A stretch of DNA of 64,000 nt from Perognathus longimembris pacificus (Eukaryota; Chordata; Mammalia; Rodentia; Heteromyidae): assembly GCF_023159225.1 (NCBI RefSeq), contig NC_063172.1, positions 46,858,568-46,922,567 on the forward strand. Reading direction: 5' to 3'. Positions 21,246 through 32,686 of this stretch are shown here, piece after piece. The notes below the pieces were generated by a model that saw only the letters and a list, made by a program, of their open reading frames with translations, made no database searches and was not told where the DNA came from. The position numbers and the translations under genes are program-made. Within the stretch, counting starts at the first letter, position 1. Each line of letters opens with the position of its first letter.

Positions 21246-23195
21246 GCTTCCTGGAAGACGGTGGAGGAGCTCCAGAGCCCTAGCTAAGCTCCCTCTGACA
21301 TCCCAGTTTTACCACTGCAGAGAAACTTTTACTCCTAGAAAGACAGCCCAAGTAAGTTATAACAGTACAGGGATTCTGGCCAGGAAGGAAACATTGACTT
21401 TGCTGGCCTTAAAACACAGATTTGAGCTCCGGGTGGCATCCCGCTGCCACACTAGTGCAGGCACCAGCACAGGGCCTCGCACTTCGTGCACCTAAAGCAC
21501 ACAGCAGCAACCAGGAAGAAATCCTCCAGACAGTGGCAGACAGACATGGACTACAGGCTGCAAACAGATGGGCTGAAATCGCAGAGTAAAAGACATTCTC
21601 ACTCGTGCCCACAGAGCAGCTTCTGGAAGGTAGCCCTTCCCCCACTGCCAGAGCAAAGCATGTTCTTTAAAACTGGCCTAGGGTCAGACCAGACTGTAAC
21701 TAAAGCGGGCCTGGGGAAAGCAAGGACAAAGGGGCCATCTTTGAAAAGGGCAAGAGGGATTGACCAATGAGAGCCAACTCCACCCAGGAGAAAGACCCCT
21801 GCCCAGGCAGGAGGCTCATCCTGGGCCTTGGCTCACACAGTCAGGTGAACTCAGCCAGAGTTGCCCTGCCCTGCCAGCTGGAATTTCTAAATTAAAATGG
21901 AAAGTGGTGAGCAGCTACTGGTGGCAAGGAACAACCAGATGGGAGAACAACAGTTCCCTAGACAGATAAACAGTCCCATCACAGAGGAAGCCCCATTCCC
22001 AGCCCAAAATGGAGCTGAGTACCATATCCAGCTCCACCCAGGAGGCCACCCTGCCCAGGAGGGAGGAACCTCCCACAGGCAAGTGACTATCAGCCAGGTA
22101 AACCAGGCTAGAGGTGCCACACCCTGCTAAATCCACAGCCTATTCAAACACAGCCATTAAAGGCAGTGGCCCCACAGAAGACAGGAGGAGCCAGAGTTCC
22201 CAAGACTGTTCACATCCCCCATCAACAGAGGACACCCAAGTCCTACCTGCAAGCTGTGCAAACCACAGAGCCCCAGAATTTTACTAACAGGGGAGAAGGG
22301 TTAAAACAGATCCACCCCCTGCAAACTGAAAGCACCTCAAACCAGCCAAGCAGCAGGAAAACAGACTGAAGACCATCTCAAGGAAACCAGAAACTGGAGA
22401 AAGCCCACCCAAAAAAGGAAGACTCCATTTTTTTTAACATTTTATTTTTCCATGTTTCATTTTTGAGACGTCGTTTGTTTTCTGTTTTCCACTTTTATTT
22501 GTTTGTTTTGCCATTTTTTTCTGTTGTTTTTTTTATTTTTTGTGTGTTTTGTGCATTTGTCTTCTAGTATTTTTTCTTTGTTTCTCCCTTAACATTCTCT
22601 TTCTTTAAAATTACTTTCCTATGACTAACACCTTCACTCTTTTCTGCTAACTCTCCATTGTTTATCCCTTTAACCTTGTTATTTCTACCAATGCTACTCT
22701 TCTCCACATTTCCACGTCACTGAAACTAAACCAAAATCATCACCCCCCACTATACATTTTACTCTATTCTCTTCACTAACTCTAACTTACCCTCCTGATT
22801 TACTTCCAGGACCTCGAGACTCTACTGACCCCTGGTTATTGGATAGAGGGTATCCCTGTTCAATCCAAGTGAATCAAAGGGTACATAGAGAAATCCAACC
22901 AGTCCAAAAAGAAATTAATATAAGAACAAAAATTGCTCATAAGGTTGTAACAGTAAATAACTACTGAATACAGGTGCAGGATTGGTGCTTATATCGAAAT
23001 TGTATTCTTTAGGAACACGAAATCTAATTTATATACAGGTAAACAAGGTATCTGTATGTAATTGTGAACTTCTAAGATTTAGAAAACAGTGCTTGGTAAG
23101 GTCTGCTTTGGGTCTTAAATGGTGCTCACAGGTACTTGTAGATTGGCATTCCCAATCCAAATGGGCAGAAGAAACACAAGAAAGTTGGCAAACAA
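21246..23195 (+). promoter_or_regulatory. L1 5' UTR / internal promoter region
   Basis: The first 1.2 kb is much richer in G+C than the surrounding DNA. It contains two related blocks about 254 bases apart (21776-21893 and 22029-22140), both starting 'ctccacccagga' and sharing TGCCCAGG, GGAGG and CAGCCAG motifs. From about 22431 to 22800 the sequence becomes T- and C/T-rich. L1 5' UTRs hold an internal RNA polymerase II promoter. I see no specific factor site that I would assert. Confidence 0.7.
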
Positions 23196-24228
23196 TGGAG
23201 TCTTATCTCCCACTCAAAACAAACAGGAAGCACAGCAGTCAAAGACATAGAAAAGAAGCCTCAAAATGCTCTACAAAGTCTACTGATAAACATGATAAAT
23301 GAAACGTTTAAATCAATACATCAATCTTTCCATAAAGTAATAGACAATTTCATGGCCTGGAAAAATAGGAAAATAAATGAACTTCAAGAGTCAAATGAAA
23401 AGATAGCTACCCAGCAAAAAGTTTGAAACACAGCACTCAAAACCAAATTAATGAAGTAAAGAAGTCCATGCAGGAGCTAAAGGAAAATTATAGCATGGAC
23501 ATGGAAATCATCAGGAAAGACCAGTCAGAAGGAAAAGAAATTCGAAATCAAGTTAGGTAGCCTACAGTCCCGACTAACTGAATCAGAGGATCAAATTTCA
23601 GGAGCTGAAGATTCCAAATTCTATGGAAAAAAAAAACAAAAAACAATACAAATACAATCCAATCGACAAAACAGATCAGTACAGGAGCTCAAAGACACAA
23701 TCAGAAAGCCCAATTTAAGGCTAATAGGTATTGAGAAAAACCTAGAGAAAGAAGTTAATGAAATAGGTAATCTATTTAAAAGAATATTAGCTGAGAACTT
23801 CCCAAATATCCAGAAGGATAGGCCTACACAGATACAAGAAGCATTTAGAACCCCAAACCAACCAGACCAGAATAAGACATCCCACCGACACATTGTGGTC
23901 AAAACAAGATCAATAGAATCCAAGGAAAGAATCCTTAAAGCTGTTAGGGAGAAGAAAACAATCCCATATAAAGGAAAAGCAATCAGAATTACCCCAAACT
24001 TCTCAGCAGAGACCATGAAAGCAAGGGGAACCTGGAATAAAGTATACTAAACCCTAAATAAAAATAACTATCAACCAAGAATACTGTACCCAGTTAAAAT
24101 CTCATTCATAGCCGAAGGTCAAATAAAGTCTTCCACAGTAAGGAAAAACTGAAACATTGTAGCTCCACCAAACCAGCTTTACAGAAAATCCTCAAAGATG
24201 TTCTACACAGGGAAAATAATCAAGATTA
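23196..24228 (+). pseudogene. L1 ORF1 (RNA-binding protein), broken
   Basis: ORF1p is a coiled-coil trimer that binds L1 RNA as a chaperone in the ribonucleoprotein particle. The likely start is ATG at 23196 (MESYLPLKTNRKH). The frame shifts between about 23220 and 23260; the next frame reads LINMINETFKSIHQSF and then hits TGA near 23423. A coiled-coil stretch (EIRNQV, then RLTESEDQISGAED) follows, with another shift near the A run at 23626-23636. The C-terminal RNA-binding part is readable (NLFKRILAENFPNIQKD, RHIVVKTRSIESKERILKA). The start is the least certain point. Confidence 0.82.
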
Positions 24229-24245
24229 AAAAAAAAAAAAAAAAA
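24228..24245 (+). repeat. A tract in the L1 inter-ORF spacer
   Basis: A run of 18 A directly after the ORF1 end and about 80 bases before ORF2. Confidence 0.9.
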
Positions 24246-24327
24246 GACAGAGAAATGAACCCTAAATAGAAAACCAGAATATTAGATCAACAATTGGGAA
24301 GACACAGCTTCTAACAAGATAGCTATA

Positions 24328-27300
24328 ATGAAAGGAACAAATGATCCTCTCTCAATACTAAGTCTCAACATTAATGGATTTAATTCTCCAAACAAACGAC
24401 ATAGGCTCATAAGTTGGATCAAAAATCAAGATCCATCTTTCTGCTGCCTCCAAGAGACACATCTATCCAGCCAAAGTAAACATCTTCTCAAAGTGAAAGG
24501 CTGGAATAAAATCTACCAAGCAATAGCCTCCATAAGGAGGCTGGAGTTGCAATCGTAATATCAGATAAAATTGACTTCAAATTAAAAATGGTAAGAAGAG
24601 ACAAAGAAGATTACTACATACTAATAAAGGGATCTCTCCTACACGAGGATATAATGATCCTAAATATCTACACACCAAATACAGGAGCACCCAAATTCAT
24701 CAAACACTATTGACTCTAAAAAACACTCATAGACCCATACACATTGATAGTTGGGGATTTTAACACTCCACTGTTACTTCTGGACAGATCAACACACCAA
24801 AAACTGAACAAAGAAACCACAGAATTAAAGAACTGCATAGAACAACTAGACTTAACCGACATCTACATCTCCAAAATATATCACATCTTAAGGCACAAAG
24901 AAAATCTGTACAAATTCAGACATATACAAATCATTCCCTGAATTCTCTCAGACCACAATGGAATAAAATTAGAGCAAAACTCAAACGGCCACCACAGAAA
25001 ATCCTACAACTCATGGAGACTAAACAACACACTGATGAACTATCAGTGGGTCATTGAAGAAATTAGAACAGAAATTCAAAAGTTTATGTAATTCAACCAA
25101 GATGAGTACACAAAGTACCAGCTTCTTGGGGACACAGCAAAGGCAGTAATCAGAGGAAAATTTGTATCTCTGAGTGCCTACACCAAAAAACTCGAGAAAC
25201 AGCAACTCAACAACTTAAGGAAGCACCTTACCATCCTCAAAAGAGAACAACAAGCCAAACCCCAAGTGAATAAACAGAAGCAAATAATTAATATTAAGTC
25301 AGAATTAAATGAATTAGAGATAAAAAATTGAATCAACAAAACAGAGTTGTTTCTTTGAAAAAATTAATAAGATAGACAGACCCCTAGCAGACCTGACCAA
25401 AAAATGAATGCAGCACACCCAAATAAATAAGATCAGAGATGAAACAGGTAACATCACCACAGAAACAACCAAAATTCAGAACACAATATGGGAATATTTG
25501 GCAAACCTTTTTGCCAACAAATTCGAGAACCAGGAAGAAATGGATGATTTCCTAGAAAAAAATGATGTCCCCAAACTCAACCATGAAGATTTAAACCTTC
25601 TAAACAGACCCATATGCAGCATTGAAATAGAAACAGAAATAATTGATCTCCCATCCAAGAAAAGCTCAGGTCCAGACGGATTCACAGTAAAATTCTATGA
25701 GGCCTTCAAAACAGAACTCACCCCAATAGTTCTCAAACTCTTCAATGAAATTGGAAGAGAAAGTTCACTACCAAACACATTCTATGAAGCCAATATAACC
25801 CTCATTCCAGAACCAGGCAGAGATATATCACAGAAAGAGAATTATAGACTGATTTCCCTGATGAACATAGATGCAAAAATTCTCAACAAAATTCTGGCCA
25901 ATCGACCTCAACAGGTCATCACAAAAATCATACACCATGATCAAACTGAATTCATCCCAGGGATGCAAAGTTGGTTCAATATATGCAAGTCAATTAATGT
26001 AATCAATGACTTCAACCAGAGCAAGGTAAAGAACCATATGGTTATATCTCTGGATGCGGAAAAGGCATTTGATAAAATCCAGCACCCATTTATGCTAAAA
26101 GCCCTGGAAAAACTGGGATTCCACGGAAGAGTCGTGAATATAATAAAGGCAGTTTATGACAAACCAACAGCAAACATAATTCTAAATAGTGAAAAGCTAA
26201 AGCTATTCCCTTTAAATCAGGAGCAAGAAAGAGATTTCCGTTCTCACCCCTCCTCTTCAACATAGTACTAGAATTCCTAGCCAGAGCAATTAGGAAAGAA
26301 GAAAATATAAAGGGGATCCAAATAGGAAAAGATGAAGTTAAACTTTCTCTCTTTGCAGATGACATGATCCTATACCTAAAGTACCCCATAGTCTCTACTC
26401 CCAAGCTACTAGAGCTGATCCAAAACTTTGGCAAAGTTGCAGAATATAAAATAAACCCTCAAAAAACAATGGCTTTTCTATATGCTAATGACCCAAAGAC
26501 TGAGGCTGAAATCAGGAAAGCAACTCATCTTGCAATACCTTCAAAAAACATAAAATACCTAGGAATAACCTTAACCAAAGAAGTGAAAGACCTCTATGAT
26601 GAGAACTTTAAAAACATGAAAAATGAAATTAAGGCAGAACTAAGGAAATGCAAAAACCTCCCATTCTCCTGGATTGGGAGGATTAATATAGTCAAAATGG
26701 CAATACTGCCAAAGGCTATCTACAAATTCAATAGAACACTCATTAATATCCCAACACCATTTTTTGATAAAATAGAGGATGCAATCCAGAAATTCATATG
26801 GAGCAATAAAAGGCCCAGAATAGCAAAAACAATCCTAAGCAGAAAGAACAGTGCTGGAGGAATTACAATACCAAATTTCAAACTGTATTATAAAGCTATA
26901 GTAATAAAAACAGCTTGGTACTGGCACCAGAACAGGCCTGAAGACCAATGGAACAGACTTGAAGACAGAGAAATGTATCTACAGAACTATGCCCACTTAA
27001 TCTTTGATAAAGGAGCTAAAAAAAATAGGATGGAAGAAAGCCTCTTTAACAAATGGTGCTGGAAAAACTGGTTCAACACATGTAACAAACTAAAACGATA
27101 TCCTTATATATCACCCTGCACTAAAATCAATTCGAAATGGATCAAATACCTCGAAATTAAAACAGATACCCTGAAAACTGTGAAAGAAGTAATAGGAGAA
27201 ACACTTGGGCTCCTTGGCACAGGCCGGAACTTCCTTAACAAAGACCCAGAAATGCTACAAATCAAAGAAAGGTTGGACAAATGGGACTGCATCAAACTGA

Positions 27301-28059
27301 AGAGCTTCTGTAGGGCAAAGCTCGCTAGATAAACAGAAAGCCTATAGATTGGGAAAAGATCTTTACTGGACATACAACGGAAAAATATATGCAGAACTAA
27401 AAAAAAATTACATTCCTCCAAAACAAAACTGCAAAAAACCAACAGCCCCCTCAACAAATGGGCTAACAACTTAAAAAGTGACTTCTCTGATGTGGAAATG
27501 AGAATGGCCAAGAGACATATGAAAAAGTGCTCTAATCACTGGCCATAAAAGAAATGCAAATCAAACAACGTTGAGATTCCATCTCACCCCAGTAAGAATG
27601 TCCATTATCAAGAAAACTGACAGTAATAAATGTTGGAGGGATGTGGCCAAAAGGGAACTCTACTTCATTGTTGGTGGGAGTGTAAACTGGTTCAGCCACT
27701 CTGGAAAGCGGTATGGTTATTCCTCCGAAGGCTAAACATAGAGTTCTCCTATGACCCAGCAGCCCCACTTTGGGGCATCTACCCAAAAGACCACAAACTA
27801 GAACACTCTAAAGCCACCAGCACAACAATGTTCATTGCAGCACAATTTGTCATAGCTAAAATATGGAACCAACCCAGATGCCCCTCAGTAGATGAATGGA
27901 TCAGGAAAATGTGGTACATATGCACAATGGAATTTTATGCCTCTATCAGAAAGAATGATATTTCCCCATCCGTAAGGAAATGGAAGGACTTGGAAAAAAT
28001 TATACTAAGTGAAGTGAGCCAGACCCAAATAACATGGGTTCTGTGGTCTCCCTCATAGG
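24328..28059 (+). pseudogene. L1 ORF2 (endonuclease / reverse transcriptase), broken
   Basis: ORF2p nicks DNA and copies L1 RNA at the nick. Endonuclease motifs are visible in order: LNINGFN, the QETH glutamate, NIYTPN, VGDFNT and SDHNG (about 24,950). The reverse transcriptase region (25,560-26,400) shows SSGPDGF, the ITLIPEP strand, [11 protein letters not shown] and FADD (26,352-26,363), the usual L1 form of YXDD. The C-terminal Cys/His region (GTLLHCWWECKLVQP, about 27,650) and the end motif KWKDLEKIILSEVSQTQ are present. The frame is disrupted near 24,530, by TGA near 24,711, TAA at 25,089, TGA near 25,329 and several sites to 25,405, near 26,260 and near 27,330. Motifs are kept but no intact protein is encoded. 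Confidence 0.95.
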
Positions 28060-28588
28060 GAATAATTAGCACAGGTTTAGGCCAGTCACAGCAGAGGATC
28101 ACAAGAGCCTAATAGCTATACCCTAAGAATGCATAAGATAATGCTAAGTGAAATGAACTCCTTGTTATGGAAATGAGTGATATACCATTGTTGTAATTAC
28201 TTTCAACATGCCATGTGAAACCCTAGCTTCTATTTTTGATGATCCCCTTGTATCCTTTTCCTGTGGTTGTACCTGCACTATCACTGTATCTTATCTGAGT
28301 ACTTTGTGAACTGTATATACTGGTATTAGAATTAGGAATGTGAAAGGGAATACCAAAATCGAGAGGCACAGGATAAAAAGACAAACGACTACAAAAGCAA
28401 TGCTTGCAAAACTGTTTGGTGTAAACCAACTGACCAACTCATGGGGGGAGAGGGAAGAGGGGAGGGGGGAATGAGGGAGGAGGTAACAAACAGTACAAGA
28501 AATGTATCCAATGCCTATCATATGAAACTGTAACCTCTCTGTACATAACTTTGACAATAAATAAGAAAAAAATAGAAACAGAAAAAAA
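28060..28588 (+). other. L1 3' UTR, G-rich tract and poly(A) signal
   Basis: The tail region includes a G/A-rich tract at 28440-28486 with runs of four to six G, which is a feature of L1 3' UTRs and could fold as a G-quadruplex. The terminal motif 'cataactttgacaataaata' contains AATAAA at 28556-28561. An A-rich, G-interrupted tail then runs to the right duplication. Confidence 0.9.
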
Positions 28589-28605
28589 TAAATTAATAGT
28601 GAGAG
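28589..28605. repeat. Target-site duplication of the full-length L1, right
   Basis: 'taaattaatagtgagag', identical to 21229-21245. Confidence 0.96.
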
Positions 28606-30393
28606 ATATATTGTAAGAATTCACCGCAGTCCTGCGTGTCTAGCATCTGACTTGTACTTGGCTCTTTCTACTTCTGGAAAGTCTTTTTCCAGAGAGTGAT
28701 GGACAATTATTGTACTTGTTTATAGTATTATACGTGATGTTTTAATTCTTTACTATGTGAGCATTGATCAAATTAAGAGAATTAGCATATCCATCATCTA
28801 AAAGTTTTACCATTTCTTCTTTATGGTAAATACATTCAAAATCTGCTCTTCTAGCTATTCAAAATATACAATGCACTGTGTCTAGCATATGTTCATCCTA
28901 CTGTATCTCACAACAGAAAAATTTCCTCATAAATAACTACTCTATATGGATTCTGTATCTCATATATATGTATATCTTACGTATATAAGTTTATGTAAAT
29001 ATGAGGAGGAAAATAGGCATTCAATCTTTGTGTTTATCTCTTAATAGTATCCTCTTTTGGTATCACTATGTGTGAGCATCTAAAATCCTGTATAATTTAT
29101 CAAATCCCAGTTTATTTTAGATCTAATTTCCTGATACCAGTGAGAAAATGTGCCATTTGTCTCTCTGAGCTTGGCTTACCTCTTTTATTCCCAAACCATA
29201 CTTAATTATTTAAGGGAACAAAAGATGCTCTAAATTCAAACAATTCCCTTGACTACTTTAAGTACAAATTTTACTGTAGTATATTACTTTAAACACACAT
29301 TTATTTAAACATACTTAAGTATGTTTTAGGGATAGTAGTTGTAATCCTTTTATCCTAGTTTATATTTTTTTATTATAAAGGTGATGTACAAATGAACTAC
29401 AATGAACAGCTTATTAATTAACAAGTTATTAAATTCCCCAACCTTTGAATGATAACACATCTCATTGCAAGAATTTATATAATCTTTCTTTTCAGCAAGA
29501 ATAGTAAAAGTTTATTAGGTACAATAAGCTCATGAGTAAAGTTACTTGTGAACTTCAAATGATTTATGGTTGGGGAAGAATTAATGTGTAAAAAGTTCAT
29601 ATCATACTGGGAGAACAAGGAAGAGACACTAAACTTGAAAGAAGATGAAAGATTATAATGCATAGAGGGAGAGTATAATTCAGTAGGGAGATGTATGTTC
29701 AAATATCTCCCAGATGAAAGTAAAATTCTACCAAAGAACAAGAAAATTTAAAAATTATTCCAACTAGAAATTCTTTAGCATTCCACTTTCTTTGCTTCTG
29801 TGCTGTCAGATAACTAATAATTATAGTAAGTACGTAGACATGGAATATGACCAAAAAGGAAACAATTTCATTTACATGTTCCGCTTACATTAGACACATC
29901 AACCATTAACTGGTTATGGGGTTGATTTTCAATGTATTGCTGAAATGTATAATCTATAGTATGTGGATAAATCTAAACATTTTCTAATTTTAGGAAATTA
30001 TTTTTAAGAAATATTTAGTAATAAAATACATAGAATCTGAAATTGTTGGCAATAAAATCTAGATTTACTTGCAGATTAAGAGTAACACAAGTTAGCTATC
30101 CTATAGCAACCATACAAGTTTTACATAAGTGAAATTTAGCTAATGTATGAAATTTATTGCCTAAGTATCTAGAAATACAAGTGTAAACCACCAAAACCCA
30201 GTGACTTTTAACATCTCTAATCACAGTAGTTATTTTTTAATATAATTTCTATTTGTGAGCATTGTCATTTAGCTTCCTGGTAACTAAGACATGCTATATT
30301 ACCCAGTGACTGGCATGTAATAATATTATTTTCAGAAAAAATATATTCAACATAGTAAATGCCCATTGAATAAACATAATAAAAGTTAAGCTA
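28606..30393. other. Unique AT-rich sequence with a possible L1 3'-end scrap
   Basis: A short stretch at 29365-29440 ('attataaaggtgatgtacaa') resembles an antisense L1 3' terminus. A perfect 20-bp palindrome lies at 29307-29326. No gene recognised. Confidence 0.55.
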
Positions 30394-30579
30394 TGGCTGG
30401 GAATGTTACTTAGTGATAGAGTGCTTGTCTAGCATGCATGGAGCCCAGGGTTCGATTCCTCAGCACCACATAAACAGAAAAAGCCACAAGTAGAGTTGTG
30501 GCTCAAGAGGTACAGTGCTAGCCTTGAGTAAAAAGAATCAAGGGACAGTGCTCAGATCTCATGGCAGGAAAAAAAAAAG
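30394..30579 (+). mobile_element. IDL-Geo dimeric SINE
   Basis: Left half 'ggctgggaatgttacttag' to 'gggttcgattcctcagcacc' with an intact B box. Right half 'gttgtggctcaagaggtac' to 'ctcatggcaggaaaaaaaaa'; the Geo 3' end is eroded compared with other copies. Confidence 0.9.
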
Positions 30580-31672
30580 TAAACTATATTTGTTGCGTAG
30601 GTGATTCAGGATTAGATATGTGTCTATTTATGTCAATGATAGTATATAATCATGTCCAAATTTTGATTTAAGATCATAGACCATTAGAATTATGCACTCA
30701 TATAGTCTATATATCTCTTGCTTCCTTCCAAATGAAATTTTTAACAAAAATCACTTCTTTAATAATTAGTAACAAAGTTGCTTCTCTTCCAATAATACCT
30801 GTTGTATTTACCCTTCCTTTCCTTTATAATTTAACCAAAAATGTCTCCTTAGCTGCGAAAGTCTACAACCTGCATAATGAATCTTGGATTCTCCATGTGT
30901 GATAATCTTCCCAGAACATCACCAGAAGAATCTTGAGTTTCTGGTTACGTCAGCTACTCTTCAACATCCTGGACAGATAGGCTCCTTATTGCTTTCACTG
31001 TTGAAGCTAAGAAAGCCTCTTGGTTTTTGAGGTGGTCGAGTACTAAATCTGTTCACTCTAAATAGAGAAAGGCTATAAACAAAGGAAGATGTGCAATGCT
31101 CAGGGCATATTTAACCTTCATGCTCTACATTTGAAGAAAAAAGAAAACTTTTATTCTCTGAGTTATGAAATTTAATTCATTTGGGTAAAAAATTAAAGTA
31201 TATCTGGAGGGAATTTTCTTTGGAGTTAAAAATGTCTGTATTTAAGTTTTTATGTTTCACTTCTATTACTTCTAACTTAATACTTGGCTTAATTTTAAAG
31301 AAAAGGGAAGAGTCCTCAACATTTGTAAGTTCTCTTCCATTGCTTGGGTTCTATGAATGGGTTATTATGCATCTCATATCTTTAAGTTAATTAGGTCAAC
31401 CTCAAAATTCTATATTTCAAATTATACTTAAAATATAAAAAAGTAATATAGAACATCCTAAATTTGTCATCATCAAGGTTTGCATTGGGCTTTCAGTAAA
31501 TTTGTGCAAATGATGTTCAGAAATCAATTGAACATAACTGATTGCTAAAAGATGCATAGGCTATAAAAAGTTAAATCATGAAACTTAATTAAATCATATT
31601 TATTACAAAGAAAAAAGTTAGAGAAACATAACCATATCTATACAGTTGGAAAAGAACAAGGAGTTAGGTCTT
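30580..31672. other. Unique AT-rich sequence
   Basis: No gene or repeat family recognised. The frame at 31181-31390 is unremarkable. Confidence 0.55.
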
Positions 31673-32686
31673 GAACCAGATTTGCCAGCACCATTTGTTG
31701 AAGAGGCTGTCTTTCTTCCATCCTACTTTGTTAGCACCTTTATCAAAGATAAAGGAGCCATAGGTGTGCGGTTCACTTCTGGGTCTTCATTTCAGTTCCA
31801 TTGGTCCTCAGGCCTGTTCTTGGGCCAATACCAAGCTGTTTTTATTACTGTAGTTTTGTAACACAGCTTGTGGTTTGGAAATGAAATTCCTCCAGCACTG
31901 TTCTTTTAACTTAGGATTGTTTTTTGCTATTCAGGGCCTTTTATTGCTCCATATGAATTTCTGGATTGCTTCCTCTATCTCATTAAAGGATGATGTTGGG
32001 ATATTGATGGTATTGTATTGAATCTGTAGATAGCCTTTGGCAATATTGCCATTTTCAAAATGTTAATCCTCCCAATCCAGGAGCATGGGAGGTTTTTCCA
32101 ATTCTTTACTTCTGCCTTAATTTTCTTTTTCAGGTTTTTAAAGTTCTCATCATAGAGGTCTTTTACTTCTTTGGTTAAGGTTATTGCTAAGTCTTTTATG
32201 TTTTTGAGGCTATTGCAAAAGATGTTGCTTTCCTGATCTGCTTTGTTCTTTGAGTTGTTGGCATATATAAAAGCCTTTGAGTTTTTGAGGATTTATTTTA
32301 TATCCTGCTATTTTGCCAAAGTATTGGATCAGCTCAAGTAACTTGGGAGTAGACACTATAGGGTTCTTTAGATACTGGATCATGTTGTCTGCAAAGAATG
32401 AGAGTTTAACTTCATCTTTTCCTATTTGGATCCCCTTTATGTCTTCCTTTTGCCTTATTGCTCTGGACAGGAATTCTAGTACTATGTTGAAGAGGAGAGG
32501 AAAGAGTGGACAATCTTGTCTTGATCCTTATTTTAGAGAAAATGGCTTTGACTTTTCACCATTAAGCATAAAGCTCACTCTGGGTTTGTCATAGCCTTTA
32601 TTATATTCAGGAATGTTCCCTGAAATCCTAGTTTCTCCAAACTTTCATCATAAATGGGTTCTTGATTTTATCAAACACTTTTTCAC
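31673..32686 (-). mobile_element. L1-C, inverted 5' segment (ORF2 part)
   Basis: Minus-strand ORF2 sequence, equivalent to about 26,060-27,076 of the full-length L1. It covers the end of the reverse transcriptase domain ('tcatgttgtctgcaaagaat' is the antisense of the FADD region) and the following part. At about 32,686 it flips to sense sequence that resumes at about 27,077, with essentially no bases lost. Confidence 0.92.

Larger units (their letters stand above)
21246..28588 (+). mobile_element. Full-length L1 retrotransposon (inactive)
   Basis: A 7.3-kb LINE-1 between perfect 17-bp duplications. In order it holds a 5' UTR of about 1.95 kb, ORF1, a short A-rich inter-ORF spacer, ORF2, a 3' UTR with a G-rich tract, a polyadenylation signal and an A-rich tail. 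ORF1 binds RNA; ORF2 carries endonuclease and reverse transcriptase for target-primed insertion. The 5' end begins 'gcttcctggaagacggtgg', a usual L1-type start. Both ORFs carry frameshifts and stops, so the copy is dead, but the duplication without mismatch suggests it is not ancient. Confidence 0.96.

Noticed and set aside
21409..22369. Small frames on both strands in the G+C-rich L1 5' UTR
   Set aside because: They lie in the non-coding 5' UTR, overlap one another on both strands and match no known domain.
23621..24016. Minus-strand 131-codon frame opposite L1 ORF1
   Set aside because: Antisense shadow of the A-rich ORF1 sequence; hydrophobic composition only.
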